Assembly (NCBI GenBank): GCA_937136025.1
Contig: CAKZOC010000235.1
Coordinates: 1-34,248 of the forward strand
Length of the DNA stretch: 34,248 nucleotides
Origin: an uncultured Bacteroidota bacterium
Lineage (GTDB): Bacteria; Bacteroidota; Bacteroidia; Flavobacteriales; Flavobacteriaceae
Direction: 5' to 3'
How positions within the stretch are numbered: position 1 is the stretch's first letter; every line of letters begins with the position of its first letter. The translations under genes were made by a program, and so were the position numbers. Shown here piece after piece: positions 25,434 to 32,735 of the stretch. The notes beneath the pieces were generated by a model. The model was given only the letters and a program-made list of their open reading frames with translations, ran no database searches and had not been told where the DNA came from.

Positions 25434-28400
25434 CTAATTCAGTTTTTGCCCGGGGGTCCAGGGGGCTCCGGCTTTCTGCAGATCGGTCTGAAACGTGTCC
25501 AGGGCGTCCATGAAACTTTTTAAATCCCCCTTATAGGCTTGATAATCCCGGGCCGCCGATTCTATCTGGGCCTTTTGGGTCGCCGTCGGCGCCTGGCGGG
25601 TATCCCAATGCCCATAGGCTACTCCTCCTACCCTGGAGGTAATGGAGGGTGAGACCGATTCGTTCTTTTGCTGTAAAATAGGATCTCCCATCAGGCGCAT
25701 CTGCAGTTCAGCCAGTTGCTTTTCCAGACGCTCAAACTCGGCAAAATGGGCTTCTGTAACCCTTGGAGTTCGCGGCAAAGCTGCCTCCATATACCGCAGT
25801 CGTTCTTCGGCCTCATCCAGATTTTTACGTGCAAGGGAGGTTTCCCGAAGCAGGTTTGAGGTTTGTTGCTGAAAGGTGGCCATCGCTTGGAAATCGGTGT
25901 CCGGGGAATCACCAGGCAAAGGTTTTACATTAAATGTTCTGGGACTCCCCTGAGCGGATAACTTTCCCTGGTGCAACACATACAAAGTAACCGAATACTG
26001 ACCGGGAGCCGCCAGGGGGCCCTGAGGGGAACCCGCCCAGGGGGGCTGAAACCCGGGTTTTGAGAGGGATACCGGATTCGGAGCCGCGTACCGCAGATCC
26101 CACGAGGTGCGGTGTAACCCTTTGACAGCCTCACCGGGAATCCACCGCACCGGATTACCACCGGAATCTTTAATCAGAAGGAGTATCTGGGGCGCCCCTT
26201 CCAGGCTTTCCTCCCGGAGTGCCTCCCAGCCGGGAAATGGAATACTCTCCTTTTGGGCTCGGAGTTCTTTTTCACCTTCCTGCCTCAGCGCTTTTCCGGT
26301 TTGAGGCAGATCGCCCAGGTGATAGGTAAACACCGCGCCATAAGGGGGATTCTCCCCCACATATAGCGTACTGCCCAGGGTAGGCATTTCTTTGGCCTGC
26401 ATGGGCGTATTGGGGATATACCACCAGGCGTCGCGGACCGGGAAAAGGGAATTGGAATTACTTTTAACCGTGTTGGCAATTTCACGCAGGGGGGAATAAT
26501 CATCTAAAATGTAAAACCCTCTGCCGAAAGAAGCCCCCACCAGGTCGTTGTCCCTGGGGTGCAATTCAATATCGCGAAATGGAATGGTCGGAACTCCCCC
26601 TTTGAGCGGCACCCACATGCCACCCTTGTTTGGTGAGAAATATATGCCGTATTCGGTACCGATAAACAGTAATTCCGGATTCACGTGATCTTGCTTTACC
26701 ACCCATACGATGGTCTTGGAGGGCAAATTACCGGCAATGGATTTCCAGGAGCGGCCCCGGTCCGAACTCATAAACAGGTAAGGTTTGAAATCTCCCTGTT
26801 TATGAATATCCACAGCGACAAACACGGTGTTGTCATCATGGGGGGAGGCTTCTACATCCGTTATAAATGCGCGGGCTGGTATTTTGGGCAGCTCAGCCAT
26901 TTTACGCCAGGTTTGTCCGCCGTCCTCACTTCTGTGGAGCATTCCGTCATCGGACCCCGAATAGAGCAATCCTTCTATCCGTGGGGATTCTGAAAGAGCC
27001 GTCAGGGTGGCGTATTTAGACATCGCTCCGGTGTCATAGAGGGCATCGATACTCCAAACCCGGTCTCCCATTTCGAGTTCGTAACGGTTTGTATTGGTGG
27101 TAAGGTCTGCACTGATGGCCGTCCAGGAGTCTCCCCTGTCTTCACTGCGCCATACGCGCTGGGAGCCGAAGTAGAGTCGTTTGGAATTGTGAGGGCTCAC
27201 CAGTATCGGGCTGTCCCAGTTCCATCGCTCGGGCGGGTCTGAGGGTCCGGGCTGGGGTTGTATATTTAAAACCTCTTCCGTGCGCCGGTCCAGGCGGTGC
27301 AGCAGGCCTTGTTGAATTTCCATATAAACCGTATTGGGATCTTCCGGGTCAAAAACTGACTCATATCCATCGGCGCCCAGGGGTACATACCAATCCTGAT
27401 TCCGCACCCCTTCGATATTAAAGGTGCGGGAAGGCCCGATAAGCGTACCCAGGTCCTGGGCTCCCCCCACAATATTGTAAAAAGGCTCCGCATTGTCCAG
27501 ACCGAGCTTGTAAAATTGGGAAACCGGGAGATTCGGAAAATGCCTCCAGGTCGTCCCCTCGTCATAGGATTCGTACAAACCGGCATCAGTCCCCGCGAGA
27601 AGGTGCATCCCATCGGCCGGATCGATCCAAAGGGCGTGGTTGTCACTGTGTTTTTCGCGCCCTGTTCCGAGGTAGTCAAAGGTTTTTCCTCCGTCCCGTG
27701 TAACGTGTAAAAACACATCCATCTGATAAATCAGGTTTGGATCGCCCGGAGACACCTCAATTTCCTGGTAATAATGAGGGCCTGTACCCCCTGAAGTATA
27801 GCTGTTACGTCGCTCCCAGCTTTCCCCTTTGTCTGTAGATCGGTAAAAACCCTTTTCTCCTTCCGCAGCCTCAATAGTCGCATAGACGACATCCGGATCG
27901 GCTGGGGTCACAGCCAAACCAATTTTACCCATATCCCCTTTAGGCAAACCAGACCGCACCTGCTTCCATGTGGTTCCATTGTCCGTGGATTTATATATCC
28001 CTGAATTTGGACCGCCGGCCAACAGGGACCAGACGTGACGGCGCCTTTGGTAGGCCGCAGCATAGAGGATATCGGGATTGGAAGGATCAAATTCCACATC
28101 GGTGACTCCGGTATCCGCGTCGATCTCCAGCACGAGTTCCCAGGTATTCCCCCCGTCCTGAGACCGGTAGAGGCCGCGTTCGCCCCCGGATGCCCATAGG
28201 GGTCCTTCCGCGGCCACAAAAACGACATCACTGTTCCTGGGGTCTACCAGGATTTTACCGATATGTTCGGACGTCTTCAACCCTTTGTTTTCCCAGGTCC
28301 TCCCCCCATCGGTGCTGCGGTACACCCCGTCACCCCAGCCTACATGCCGGCCACTGACATTCTCGCCACTGCCGACCCATACCACTTCAGGATTGTCCGG

Positions 28401-28712
28401 ACTAATAGTCACACTGCCTATGGAATAAGAGGCCTGGGCGTCAAAGACAGGTTCCCAGGTCGTTCCCCGGTTGGTTGTTTTCCAAACCCCGCCAGAACCC
28501 ACCGCCACATACCAGGTATTTTTATTTTTGGGATTTACGGCAATATCGGCGATACGCCCGCCCATTACAGCAGGGCCGATTTCCCGGAATTTCAGAGCCG
28601 CAGCCACCGTTTCAAGAGATGGCGCATCCGGTGTTTGGGCCGTAAGACGTAATCCGAATAATACACATACCGATAGAGCTAAGAGAAAGGGAGTCCTGAA
28701 GTATCCTGACAT
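25434..28712 (-). CDS. Paralogous exported Asp-box beta-propeller protein (sortilin/VPS10-like)
   Basis: A 1092-residue protein with the same architecture as its neighbour: signal peptide (LLALSVCVLFGLRLTAQ), then REIGPAVMGGRIADIAV, about eleven Asp-boxes (KTTNRGTTW, RSTDGGRTW, RSQDGGNTW, KSTDNGTTW, RSTDKGESW, VTRDGGKTF, ESYDEGTTW, RSEDRGDSW, RSEDGGQTW, SSDRGRSW), a C-terminal sandwich-like region and a helical tail ending WTPGQKLN. The segment DNHALWIDPADGMHLLAGTD and GGAQDLGT align by eye with DNHDLWIDPANP and GAQQDNST in the other protein. The two genes end 29 bases apart on opposite strands, so this is not a simple tandem copy. Substrate or ligand unknown; both probably work at the cell surface or in the periplasm. 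Confidence 0.87.
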   Translation of the reverse strand: MSGYFRTPFLLALSVCVLFGLRLTAQTPDAPSLETVAAALKFREIGPAVMGGRIADIAVNPKNKNTWYVAVGSGGVWKTTNRGTTWEPVFDAQASYSIGSVTISPDNPEVVWVGSGENVSGRHVGWGDGVYRSTDGGRTWENKGLKTSEHIGKILVDPRNSDVVFVAAEGPLWASGGERGLYRSQDGGNTWELVLEIDADTGVTDVEFDPSNPDILYAAAYQRRRHVWSLLAGGPNSGIYKSTDNGTTWKQVRSGLPKGDMGKIGLAVTPADPDVVYATIEAAEGEKGFYRSTDKGESWERRNSYTSGGTGPHYYQEIEVSPGDPNLIYQMDVFLHVTRDGGKTFDYLGTGREKHSDNHALWIDPADGMHLLAGTDAGLYESYDEGTTWRHFPNLPVSQFYKLGLDNAEPFYNIVGGAQDLGTLIGPSRTFNIEGVRNQDWYVPLGADGYESVFDPEDPNTVYMEIQQGLLHRLDRRTEEVLNIQPQPGPSDPPERWNWDSPILVSPHNSKRLYFGSQRVWRSEDRGDSWTAISADLTTNTNRYELEMGDRVWSIDALYDTGAMSKYATLTALSESPRIEGLLYSGSDDGMLHRSEDGGQTWRKMAELPKIPARAFITDVEASPHDDNTVFVAVDIHKQGDFKPYLFMSSDRGRSWKSIAGNLPSKTIVWVVKQDHVNPELLFIGTEYGIYFSPNKGGMWVPLKGGVPTIPFRDIELHPRDNDLVGASFGRGFYILDDYSPLREIANTVKSNSNSLFPVRDAWWYIPNTPMQAKEMPTLGSTLYVGENPPYGAVFTYHLGDLPQTGKALRQEGEKELRAQKESIPFPGWEALREESLEGAPQILLLIKDSGGNPVRWIPGEAVKGLHRTSWDLRYAAPNPVSLSKPGFQPPWAGSPQGPLAAPGQYSVTLYVLHQGKLSAQGSPRTFNVKPLPGDSPDTDFQAMATFQQQTSNLLRETSLARKNLDEAEERLRYMEAALPRTPRVTEAHFAEFERLEKQLAELQMRLMGDPILQQKNESVSPSITSRVGGVAYGHWDTRQAPTATQKAQIESAARDYQAYKGDLKSFMDALDTFQTDLQKAGAPWTPGQKLN

Positions 28713-28753
28713 TTTTTGCTGTTTTTGGATGGGGTTAAGCGCACCCCGGTTGG

Positions 28754-28808
28754 TGGTTAAAGATAACCAAAGCCCATAAAAGATTCTCAGGGGTTTCCGA
28801 ACCCCTGA
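28754..28808. promoter_or_regulatory. Two adjacent inverted repeats between divergent genes
   Basis: The first is TGGTTA/TAACCA (6 bp, 4-base loop, 28754-28769); on the minus strand it contains TATCTTTA, a candidate -7 element for the propeller gene. The second is TCAGGGGTT/AACCCCTGA (9 bp, TCCG loop, 28787-28808), a UNCG-type tetraloop hairpin if transcribed. They lie between the leftward propeller gene and the rightward Cys-rich gene. Operator, leader hairpin or both are possible. Confidence 0.45.
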
Positions 28809-28838
28809 ATCCAGAAAAATCCCTGGAAAATTTCATCG

Positions 28839-28854
28839 GATTTGACTACCTTTA
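28839..28854 (+). promoter_or_regulatory. Candidate promoter element before the Cys-rich gene
   Basis: GATTTGACTACCTTTA includes TACCTTTA, a one-base variant of TAnnTTTG. The same 16-mer with one change (T for C) recurs at 29445-29460 before the hydrolase gene. It lies about 51 bases before the start codon of the Cys-rich gene. Confidence 0.4.
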
Positions 28855-28905
28855 AGGGAAACAAAAATTCGGCAACTCTGTTGAATCTCAAAAAGTTAAA
28901 TTGTT

Positions 28906-29022
28906 ATGAATACCTGCACCTGTACCCATTGTGAATGCACCAAATGCAATTGCGGGAACTGCCGGGATGCCAATTGCCCCTGTGCCTCCTGCGACTGCAG
29001 CCATTGTGATTGCTGCAATTAA
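28906..29022 (+). CDS. Metallothionein-like 38-residue Cys-rich protein
   Basis: A 39-codon frame with an ATG and a clean TAA. Of 38 residues 14 are cysteine, plus H8 and H33. Cysteines fall at 4, 6, 9, 11, 14, 16, 19, 24, 26, 29, 31, 34, 36 and 37, a nearly regular C-x-C-x-x repeat (CTCTHCECTKCNCGNC then CPCASCDCSHCDCC) split into two halves by RDAN. No signal peptide, no aromatic residue, almost no hydrophobic residue: a metal-thiolate cluster peptide is the natural reading. Known bacterial metallothioneins (SmtA/BmtA, MymT) are longer and differently spaced. It sits 44 bases before the CxxC protein gene, with a promoter-like element upstream and a terminator after the second gene, so the two probably form an operon. 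Alternatives: a modified-peptide precursor, though no modifying enzyme is nearby. Confidence 0.8.
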   Translation: MNTCTCTHCECTKCNCGNCRDANCPCASCDCSHCDCCN

Positions 29023-29066
29023 GTGTGCTTGCCCACGGGCTCCTTACCCTAAAAAACAGGTTTACT

Positions 29067-29351
29067 ATGGCCAAAACCCATGATTTCCTATCATTTTTTA
29101 AAAAGAATAAAACCTTCTCTGCGGAGGCCGCCCCTGAGGGATACTGTCCCAATTGCTGGGGACGGCAGGAATACGGAGGTGCGTTCTATCAGGCCGTCCG
29201 GAATTACAGCCACGACGTGGATTCCCACGACCCCCATGACGGCTGGGTGGTAGACTACGCCAAAAAACATCTGGAGGGCATCCGACTTACCCCGGAAGAC
29301 GACCATTCGGTATGCCAAAAATGCAAAGTCACCTACTATCCTGAGACCTGA
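29067..29351 (+). CDS. Small zinc-ribbon-like CxxC protein, partner of the Cys-rich peptide
   Basis: A 94-residue soluble protein without a known name. I use the ATG at 29067, 19 codons inside a longer open frame whose upstream part overlaps the Cys-rich gene. Two knuckles, C27-P-N-C30 in PEGYCPNCWGRQEYGG and C83-Q-K-C86 in DHSVCQKCKVTYY, could bind one zinc ion. Between them lies a His/Asp-rich stretch SHDVDSHDPHDGW (H49, H54, H57) and the helix VVDYAKKHLEGI. The N-terminal FLSFFKKNK is short and basic-aromatic rather than a signal. I believe similar proteins are frequent in Bacteroidota, but their role is not known to me. Position behind the metallothionein-like gene suggests metal sensing, storage or delivery (inference). 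Confidence 0.82.
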   Translation: MAKTHDFLSFFKKNKTFSAEAAPEGYCPNCWGRQEYGGAFYQAVRNYSHDVDSHDPHDGWVVDYAKKHLEGIRLTPEDDHSVCQKCKVTYYPET

Positions 29352-29390
29352 GGGCATCCTCATTTCCAGGGTCTGCATCGGGCTAGCCGA

Positions 29391-29410
29391 GGGGGACCAC
29401 CCCCTTTTTA
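29391..29410 (+). terminator. Rho-independent terminator closing the Cys-rich operon
   Basis: GGGGG and CCCCC form a 5-bp all-GC stem with an ACCA loop, followed by TTTTTA. It lies 40 bases after the CxxC gene stop and separates this pair from the hydrolase gene. Confidence 0.7.
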
Positions 29411-29427
29411 TTTCCAAAAATGTCGTA

Positions 29428-29460
29428 TTGCAGTCTCTCTTTTTGATTTGACTATCTTTA
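29428..29460 (+). promoter_or_regulatory. Candidate promoter before the alpha/beta hydrolase gene
   Basis: TTG (29428-29430) and TATCTTTA (29453-29460) are 22 bases apart, near the upper end of the spacing known for Bacteroidota promoters. The start codon follows 19 bases later, which implies a very short leader. Confidence 0.45.
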
Positions 29461-29479
29461 GCATGGAACCGCGCACACT

Positions 29480-30877
29480 ATGAAAAATACATTTCTTATA
29501 CTCACAGCACTTCTGGCCCTATTTGTGGCAAGGGGTCAGGAGATTTCAGGCACATGGAACGGAGTACTTGAAGTTCAGGGCATACAACTCCCTCTCGTAA
29601 TCCATATAACAGAGGGTGGCCAGGGTTTTACAGGGACCATGGACAGTCCGGATCAGGGGGCAACGGGTATTGAGATCACTTCCCTCAGTTATGAAAACTC
29701 CAACCTGACATTCGAAGTGGCTCCCATGGCGATCGCTTATACCGGGGACCTGAAAAAGGACGGAAATATAGAAGGGACGTTTACACAAATGGGGCAATCC
29801 CTGCCCCTTAATTTTTCCAGGGATCCGGTAGCAAAAAAGAAACTCCTTAGACCACAGGAACCCAAAGCACCTTATCCCTATTATTCGGAAGAGGTAGCTA
29901 TCCCGAACCCGGGAGACGGACTGACGCTTTCAGGAACCCTTACCCTACCCTCCGAAAGCGGAACTTTCCCCGTGGTAGTGCTCATTAGCGGTAGTGGCGC
30001 CCAAAACCGGGATGAAGAGGTTTTTGGACACAAACCATTTCTGGTCCTCTCCGATTACCTGACTCGTCAGGGGATAGGTGTATTGCGCTACGACGACAGG
30101 GGGACGGGTAAATCCACAGGGGATCACACCACAGCCACTAGCGAAGACCTGGCCACAGATGTGACAAGCGCCGTGGCCTTTCTAAAGTCCAGGGCGGATA
30201 TCGACCCCAAAAAAATAGGGCTTATCGGCCATAGTGAAGGGGGTCTTATAGGTCCTATGGTCGCCGCCAAATCCGATGATATTGCTTTTATAGTACTTCT
30301 CGCCGGGCCCGGGATTTCCGGTTACGACATCCTTATGCTTCAGAGCGAGCTCATCCGAAAAGCCAGCGGGGTAAGTGGGGACGCCTTAGAAAAGGAAATG
30401 GATCTCACCAGAGGCGCGCTCGATTTGGTACGGAGCGTCGAAAACCAAACCGAACTCAAGAAAGACCTGCAGCAGTACTTTATTCAGGCCTTTAAAGAGG
30501 ATCCGGAGCAAGTACCCCAGGGTATGTCGGTGGAGGACATCGTTTCGACTCAGGCAGATGCCCTGGCGTCTCCCTGGATGCAGTATTTTATGAAATACGA
30601 TCCGGCCCCGGCCCTGGAGCAGGTAAAATGTCCTGTTTTAGCCCTTAATGGGGAAAAGGACCTGCAGGTCCCTTCCCAGGTAAATTTGGAGGCGATAGAA
30701 AAACATTTAAAAGCCGGTGGGAATTCTGATGTTACGGTTCGGGAATTATCCGGATTGAATCACTTGTTTCAAAACTCAGCCACCGGATCTCCGAGTGAAT
30801 ACGCCGCCCTCGAGGAAACCTTTGCACCCTCCGCCCTTAAAGAAATATCTGACTGGATATTAATTCGCGTGGAATAA
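29480..30877 (+). CDS. Exported two-domain alpha/beta hydrolase (serine aminopeptidase S33-like)
   Basis: A 465-residue exported hydrolase. Signal peptide to about residue 20 (LTALLALFVARGQ). Residues about 22-115 form a small beta-barrel-like N-terminal domain (ISGTWNGVLEVQG, GFTGTMDSPDQG, IEGTFTQMGQSLPL) that recurs in Bacteroidota hydrolases and may bind a ligand. The hydrolase domain follows, with S252 in LIGHSEGGLIG, D394 in LNGEKDLQVP and H428 in LSGLNHLFQ, and the strand VLISGSGAQNRDE with the DDRGTGKS turn. Activity could be esterase or peptidase. It has its own candidate promoter and is separated from the Cys-rich pair by a terminator. Confidence 0.92.
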   Translation: MKNTFLILTALLALFVARGQEISGTWNGVLEVQGIQLPLVIHITEGGQGFTGTMDSPDQGATGIEITSLSYENSNLTFEVAPMAIAYTGDLKKDGNIEGTFTQMGQSLPLNFSRDPVAKKKLLRPQEPKAPYPYYSEEVAIPNPGDGLTLSGTLTLPSESGTFPVVVLISGSGAQNRDEEVFGHKPFLVLSDYLTRQGIGVLRYDDRGTGKSTGDHTTATSEDLATDVTSAVAFLKSRADIDPKKIGLIGHSEGGLIGPMVAAKSDDIAFIVLLAGPGISGYDILMLQSELIRKASGVSGDALEKEMDLTRGALDLVRSVENQTELKKDLQQYFIQAFKEDPEQVPQGMSVEDIVSTQADALASPWMQYFMKYDPAPALEQVKCPVLALNGEKDLQVPSQVNLEAIEKHLKAGGNSDVTVRELSGLNHLFQNSATGSPSEYAALEETFAPSALKEISDWILIRVE

Positions 30878-30918
30878 ACCCGATAGACTCGGAATAAACA
30901 GACTGCACAACCCCTCCC

Positions 30919-31080
30919 TTATTTCTCCTTTTTGGGCAGTCGCCTGTTTTCCTTCAGGCTTTTGTGTATCATCCACTCCAACTGACCGTTGACACTACGA
31001 AACTCGTCATCTGCCCATTTCTCCACCTGCTTGAACAATTCAGGATCGATTCGCAATACAAAGGATTTCCGCTTACTCAC
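30919..31080 (-). CDS. Arc-type ribbon-helix-helix DNA-binding protein
   Basis: A 53-residue protein beginning with GTG three bases after the stop of the SPFH gene; that stop codon is in the same frame, so no upstream start exists. The strand KRKSFVLRIDPELFKQVEKW is the ribbon plus first helix, and DDEFRSVNGQLEWMIHKSLKEN the second helix. RSVNGQLE closely recalls Arc repressor RSVNSEIY. It lacks any other domain, so it should dimerise and bind an operator. Cotranscription with the SPFH gene is almost certain from the spacing. The palindrome at 31941-31970 before that gene is the obvious candidate site, which would make this an autoregulated operon. Too short for routine annotation, it may be missed in databases. 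Confidence 0.85.
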   Translation of the reverse strand: MSKRKSFVLRIDPELFKQVEKWADDEFRSVNGQLEWMIHKSLKENRRLPKKEK

Positions 31081-31083
31081 AAA

Positions 31084-31938
31084 TCAGGCGTTTAAGGATC
31101 CAGCATTCACTACCGGGACAACCTCCTTATCCCCGCAAAGGACCACCATCAAGTTACTGACCATAGATGCCTTTTTATCGTCGTCAAATTCAATGATGTT
31201 GTCCTGGGCCAGTTGGATAAGGGCGTCCTCAACCATGGCAACGGCACCTTCAACAATCTTTTTACGCGCAGCCACTATAGCGACCGCCTGTTGTCTTTTA
31301 AGCATAGAACTCGCAATCTCAGGAGCGTACGCCAAATAACCAATACGAGCCTCCATAACCTTAATCCCAGCGATGCTCAGCCGCTCGGTTATCTCAGTTT
31401 CCAGAGCCTCATTAACCTCATCCATTCCGGAGCGAAGGGTGAGCTCAGCCTGCTCGTCGTCAAAATTGTCGTAAGGATAGGACCCGGCCAGTTTGCGCAC
31501 AGCCGCATCGGTTTGTACCCTTACGAATTCCTCGTAGTTATCCACATCAAAAGCAGACTTGTAGGTATCTTCCACCTGCCAGACCAGGATTACATTGATC
31601 AGGATCGGGTTTCCGATTTTGTCATTTACCTTGACCCGTTCACTGTCAAAATTCCGGGCTCTCAGCGAAATACGCTGTCGGGTATAGAACGGATTGGCCC
31701 AGAAAAAGCCATTATCGCGTACCGTACCCTTGTAGGATCCGAAGAGTACCATGACTTTGGAGCCGTTAGGATTCACGGTAAAGAAGCCCCGCATAAACAG
31801 CAAGACAAAAGGCGCCATAATCAGAAACATGGGATGGCGAAAGAAGATCAACCCCCCGATCATAATTACCAGGAGGATAAAAAGGACAAAAAGCATGACA
31901 TAGCCACTGGAGGGCGCTAGGTGTTTCTCATTTTTCAT
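31084..31938 (-). CDS. SPFH/band-7 domain membrane protein (slipin/stomatin-like)
   Basis: A 284-residue membrane-scaffold protein. Residues about 12-50 hold two hydrophobic stretches (YVMLFVLFILLVIMIGGLIFF and MFLIMAPFVLLFMRGFF). The SPFH domain follows from about residue 52: VNPNGSKVMVLFGSYKGTVRDNGFF, FDSERVKVNDKIGNPILINVILVWQVEDTYKSAFDVDNYEEFV, and the helical EITERLSIAGIKVMEARIGYL, then KRQQAVAIVAARKKIVEGAV. The C-terminus ends VVLCGDKEVVPVVNAGSLNA. Family knowledge: such proteins form ring-shaped membrane domains that regulate proteases or respond to envelope stress. No NfeD-type partner is adjacent; the partner is a ribbon-helix-helix protein, which argues for transcriptional control rather than the usual NfeD pairing. 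Confidence 0.93.
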   Translation of the reverse strand: MKNEKHLAPSSGYVMLFVLFILLVIMIGGLIFFRHPMFLIMAPFVLLFMRGFFTVNPNGSKVMVLFGSYKGTVRDNGFFWANPFYTRQRISLRARNFDSERVKVNDKIGNPILINVILVWQVEDTYKSAFDVDNYEEFVRVQTDAAVRKLAGSYPYDNFDDEQAELTLRSGMDEVNEALETEITERLSIAGIKVMEARIGYLAYAPEIASSMLKRQQAVAIVAARKKIVEGAVAMVEDALIQLAQDNIIEFDDDKKASMVSNLMVVLCGDKEVVPVVNAGSLNA

Positions 31939-31940
31939 AA

Positions 31941-31970
31941 TAGTATTATTTTGATATCACTATAATACTA
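31941..31970. promoter_or_regulatory. Near-perfect 30-bp palindrome upstream of the SPFH operon
   Basis: Arms TAGTATTAT (31941-31949) and ATAATACTA (31962-31970) are perfect reverse complements, and the centre TGATATCA (31952-31959) is itself palindromic about the same axis, so 13 of 15 base pairs are symmetric. It begins 2 bases before the SPFH start codon. On the minus strand TTG lies 17 bases before TAGTATTA, so the palindrome covers the likely -7 region; a protein bound here would block transcription. Confidence 0.7.
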
Positions 31971-32121
31971 CTTTTTCCTGACATTTACAAATTCAAAAAG
32001 GAAGAAACCCGCAAAAAAAGACATGATGAAACCCCCTTATGGGGCCGAAGGAAGATCTCAGCACGTATAAAAGGTGCGCGCCTATCGGTTTTTTACTGCA
32101 ATTGCCGAAGGAAATCAGGGG

Positions 32122-32664
32122 TTATTGAAACAAGACATACCTGGGCGGGGTGAGCCCATTGAGCCGCATATAAACCAGCATTTGCCCCCTGTGGTGGGTA
32201 ATGTGGTCTGCGAGTAAGAGGAAGATTTGTCGTTTCGAGCGTTCCAGACCAAAATAGTCCAGATGATCTGCGAGTTGTGCAGGGTCGAAGTGTTGGATCA
32301 ATACTATGGCCGCATCAAAAGTTTCGTCGACGATGGCGATCATTTCCGCCTTGGATTTCCCACTCACCTTATAGATTACATCCGTGTTCCAGTCCCGTGA
32401 TTCGCGCCCCCCGAGCAGGGATTGACTATGCCAGTCCAACGCGAACCCGATATGCAATAAATTCTCAGCAAAGCTGAGGGATTCGGGGGTAGCCCTGAAA
32501 CTGTACTGTTCCTCCGGCATGGTCTCCGCGACTAGTAAGAGATATTTTCGGGATTGTTCCAGACGCTCTAAATAGTCTGAAATAAATTCATTCTGTTGGG
32601 CAAATAGGGGATTTGCCAACAGGCTAAGCAAGGTCAGGCTAAGTGCAATTTGTAATTTTTGCAT
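32122..32664 (-). CDS. Exported DinB-fold protein, paralogue of the one at 20422
   Basis: A 180-residue DinB-like four-helix protein. The frame extends 25 codons further upstream, but the ATG at 32664 gives a signal peptide (LQIALSLTLLSLLANPLFAQ) and is used here. The metal histidines are H71 in FAENLLHIGFALDWH, and H154 and H158 in DHITHHRGQMLVYMRL, matching the spacing in the paralogue. It ends GLTPPRYVLFQ. As with that protein the export signal is unusual for the family. The gene follows the molybdopterin oxidoreductase gene by 71 bases on the same strand and may be cotranscribed with it. Confidence 0.88.
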   Translation of the reverse strand: MQKLQIALSLTLLSLLANPLFAQQNEFISDYLERLEQSRKYLLLVAETMPEEQYSFRATPESLSFAENLLHIGFALDWHSQSLLGGRESRDWNTDVIYKVSGKSKAEMIAIVDETFDAAIVLIQHFDPAQLADHLDYFGLERSKRQIFLLLADHITHHRGQMLVYMRLNGLTPPRYVLFQ

Positions 32665-32735
32665 GGATCGTAATTTAAGGTTAATAAGGGGGCTAAGCGC
32701 CCTTTCTACGGAAATACATCCCTCGTAGTGACTTT

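Noticed and set aside
28906..29022. Cys-rich frame as a lanthipeptide or other modified-peptide precursor
   Set aside because: No leader-like segment and no modification enzyme or transporter gene nearby; the regular CxCxx spacing fits metal binding better.
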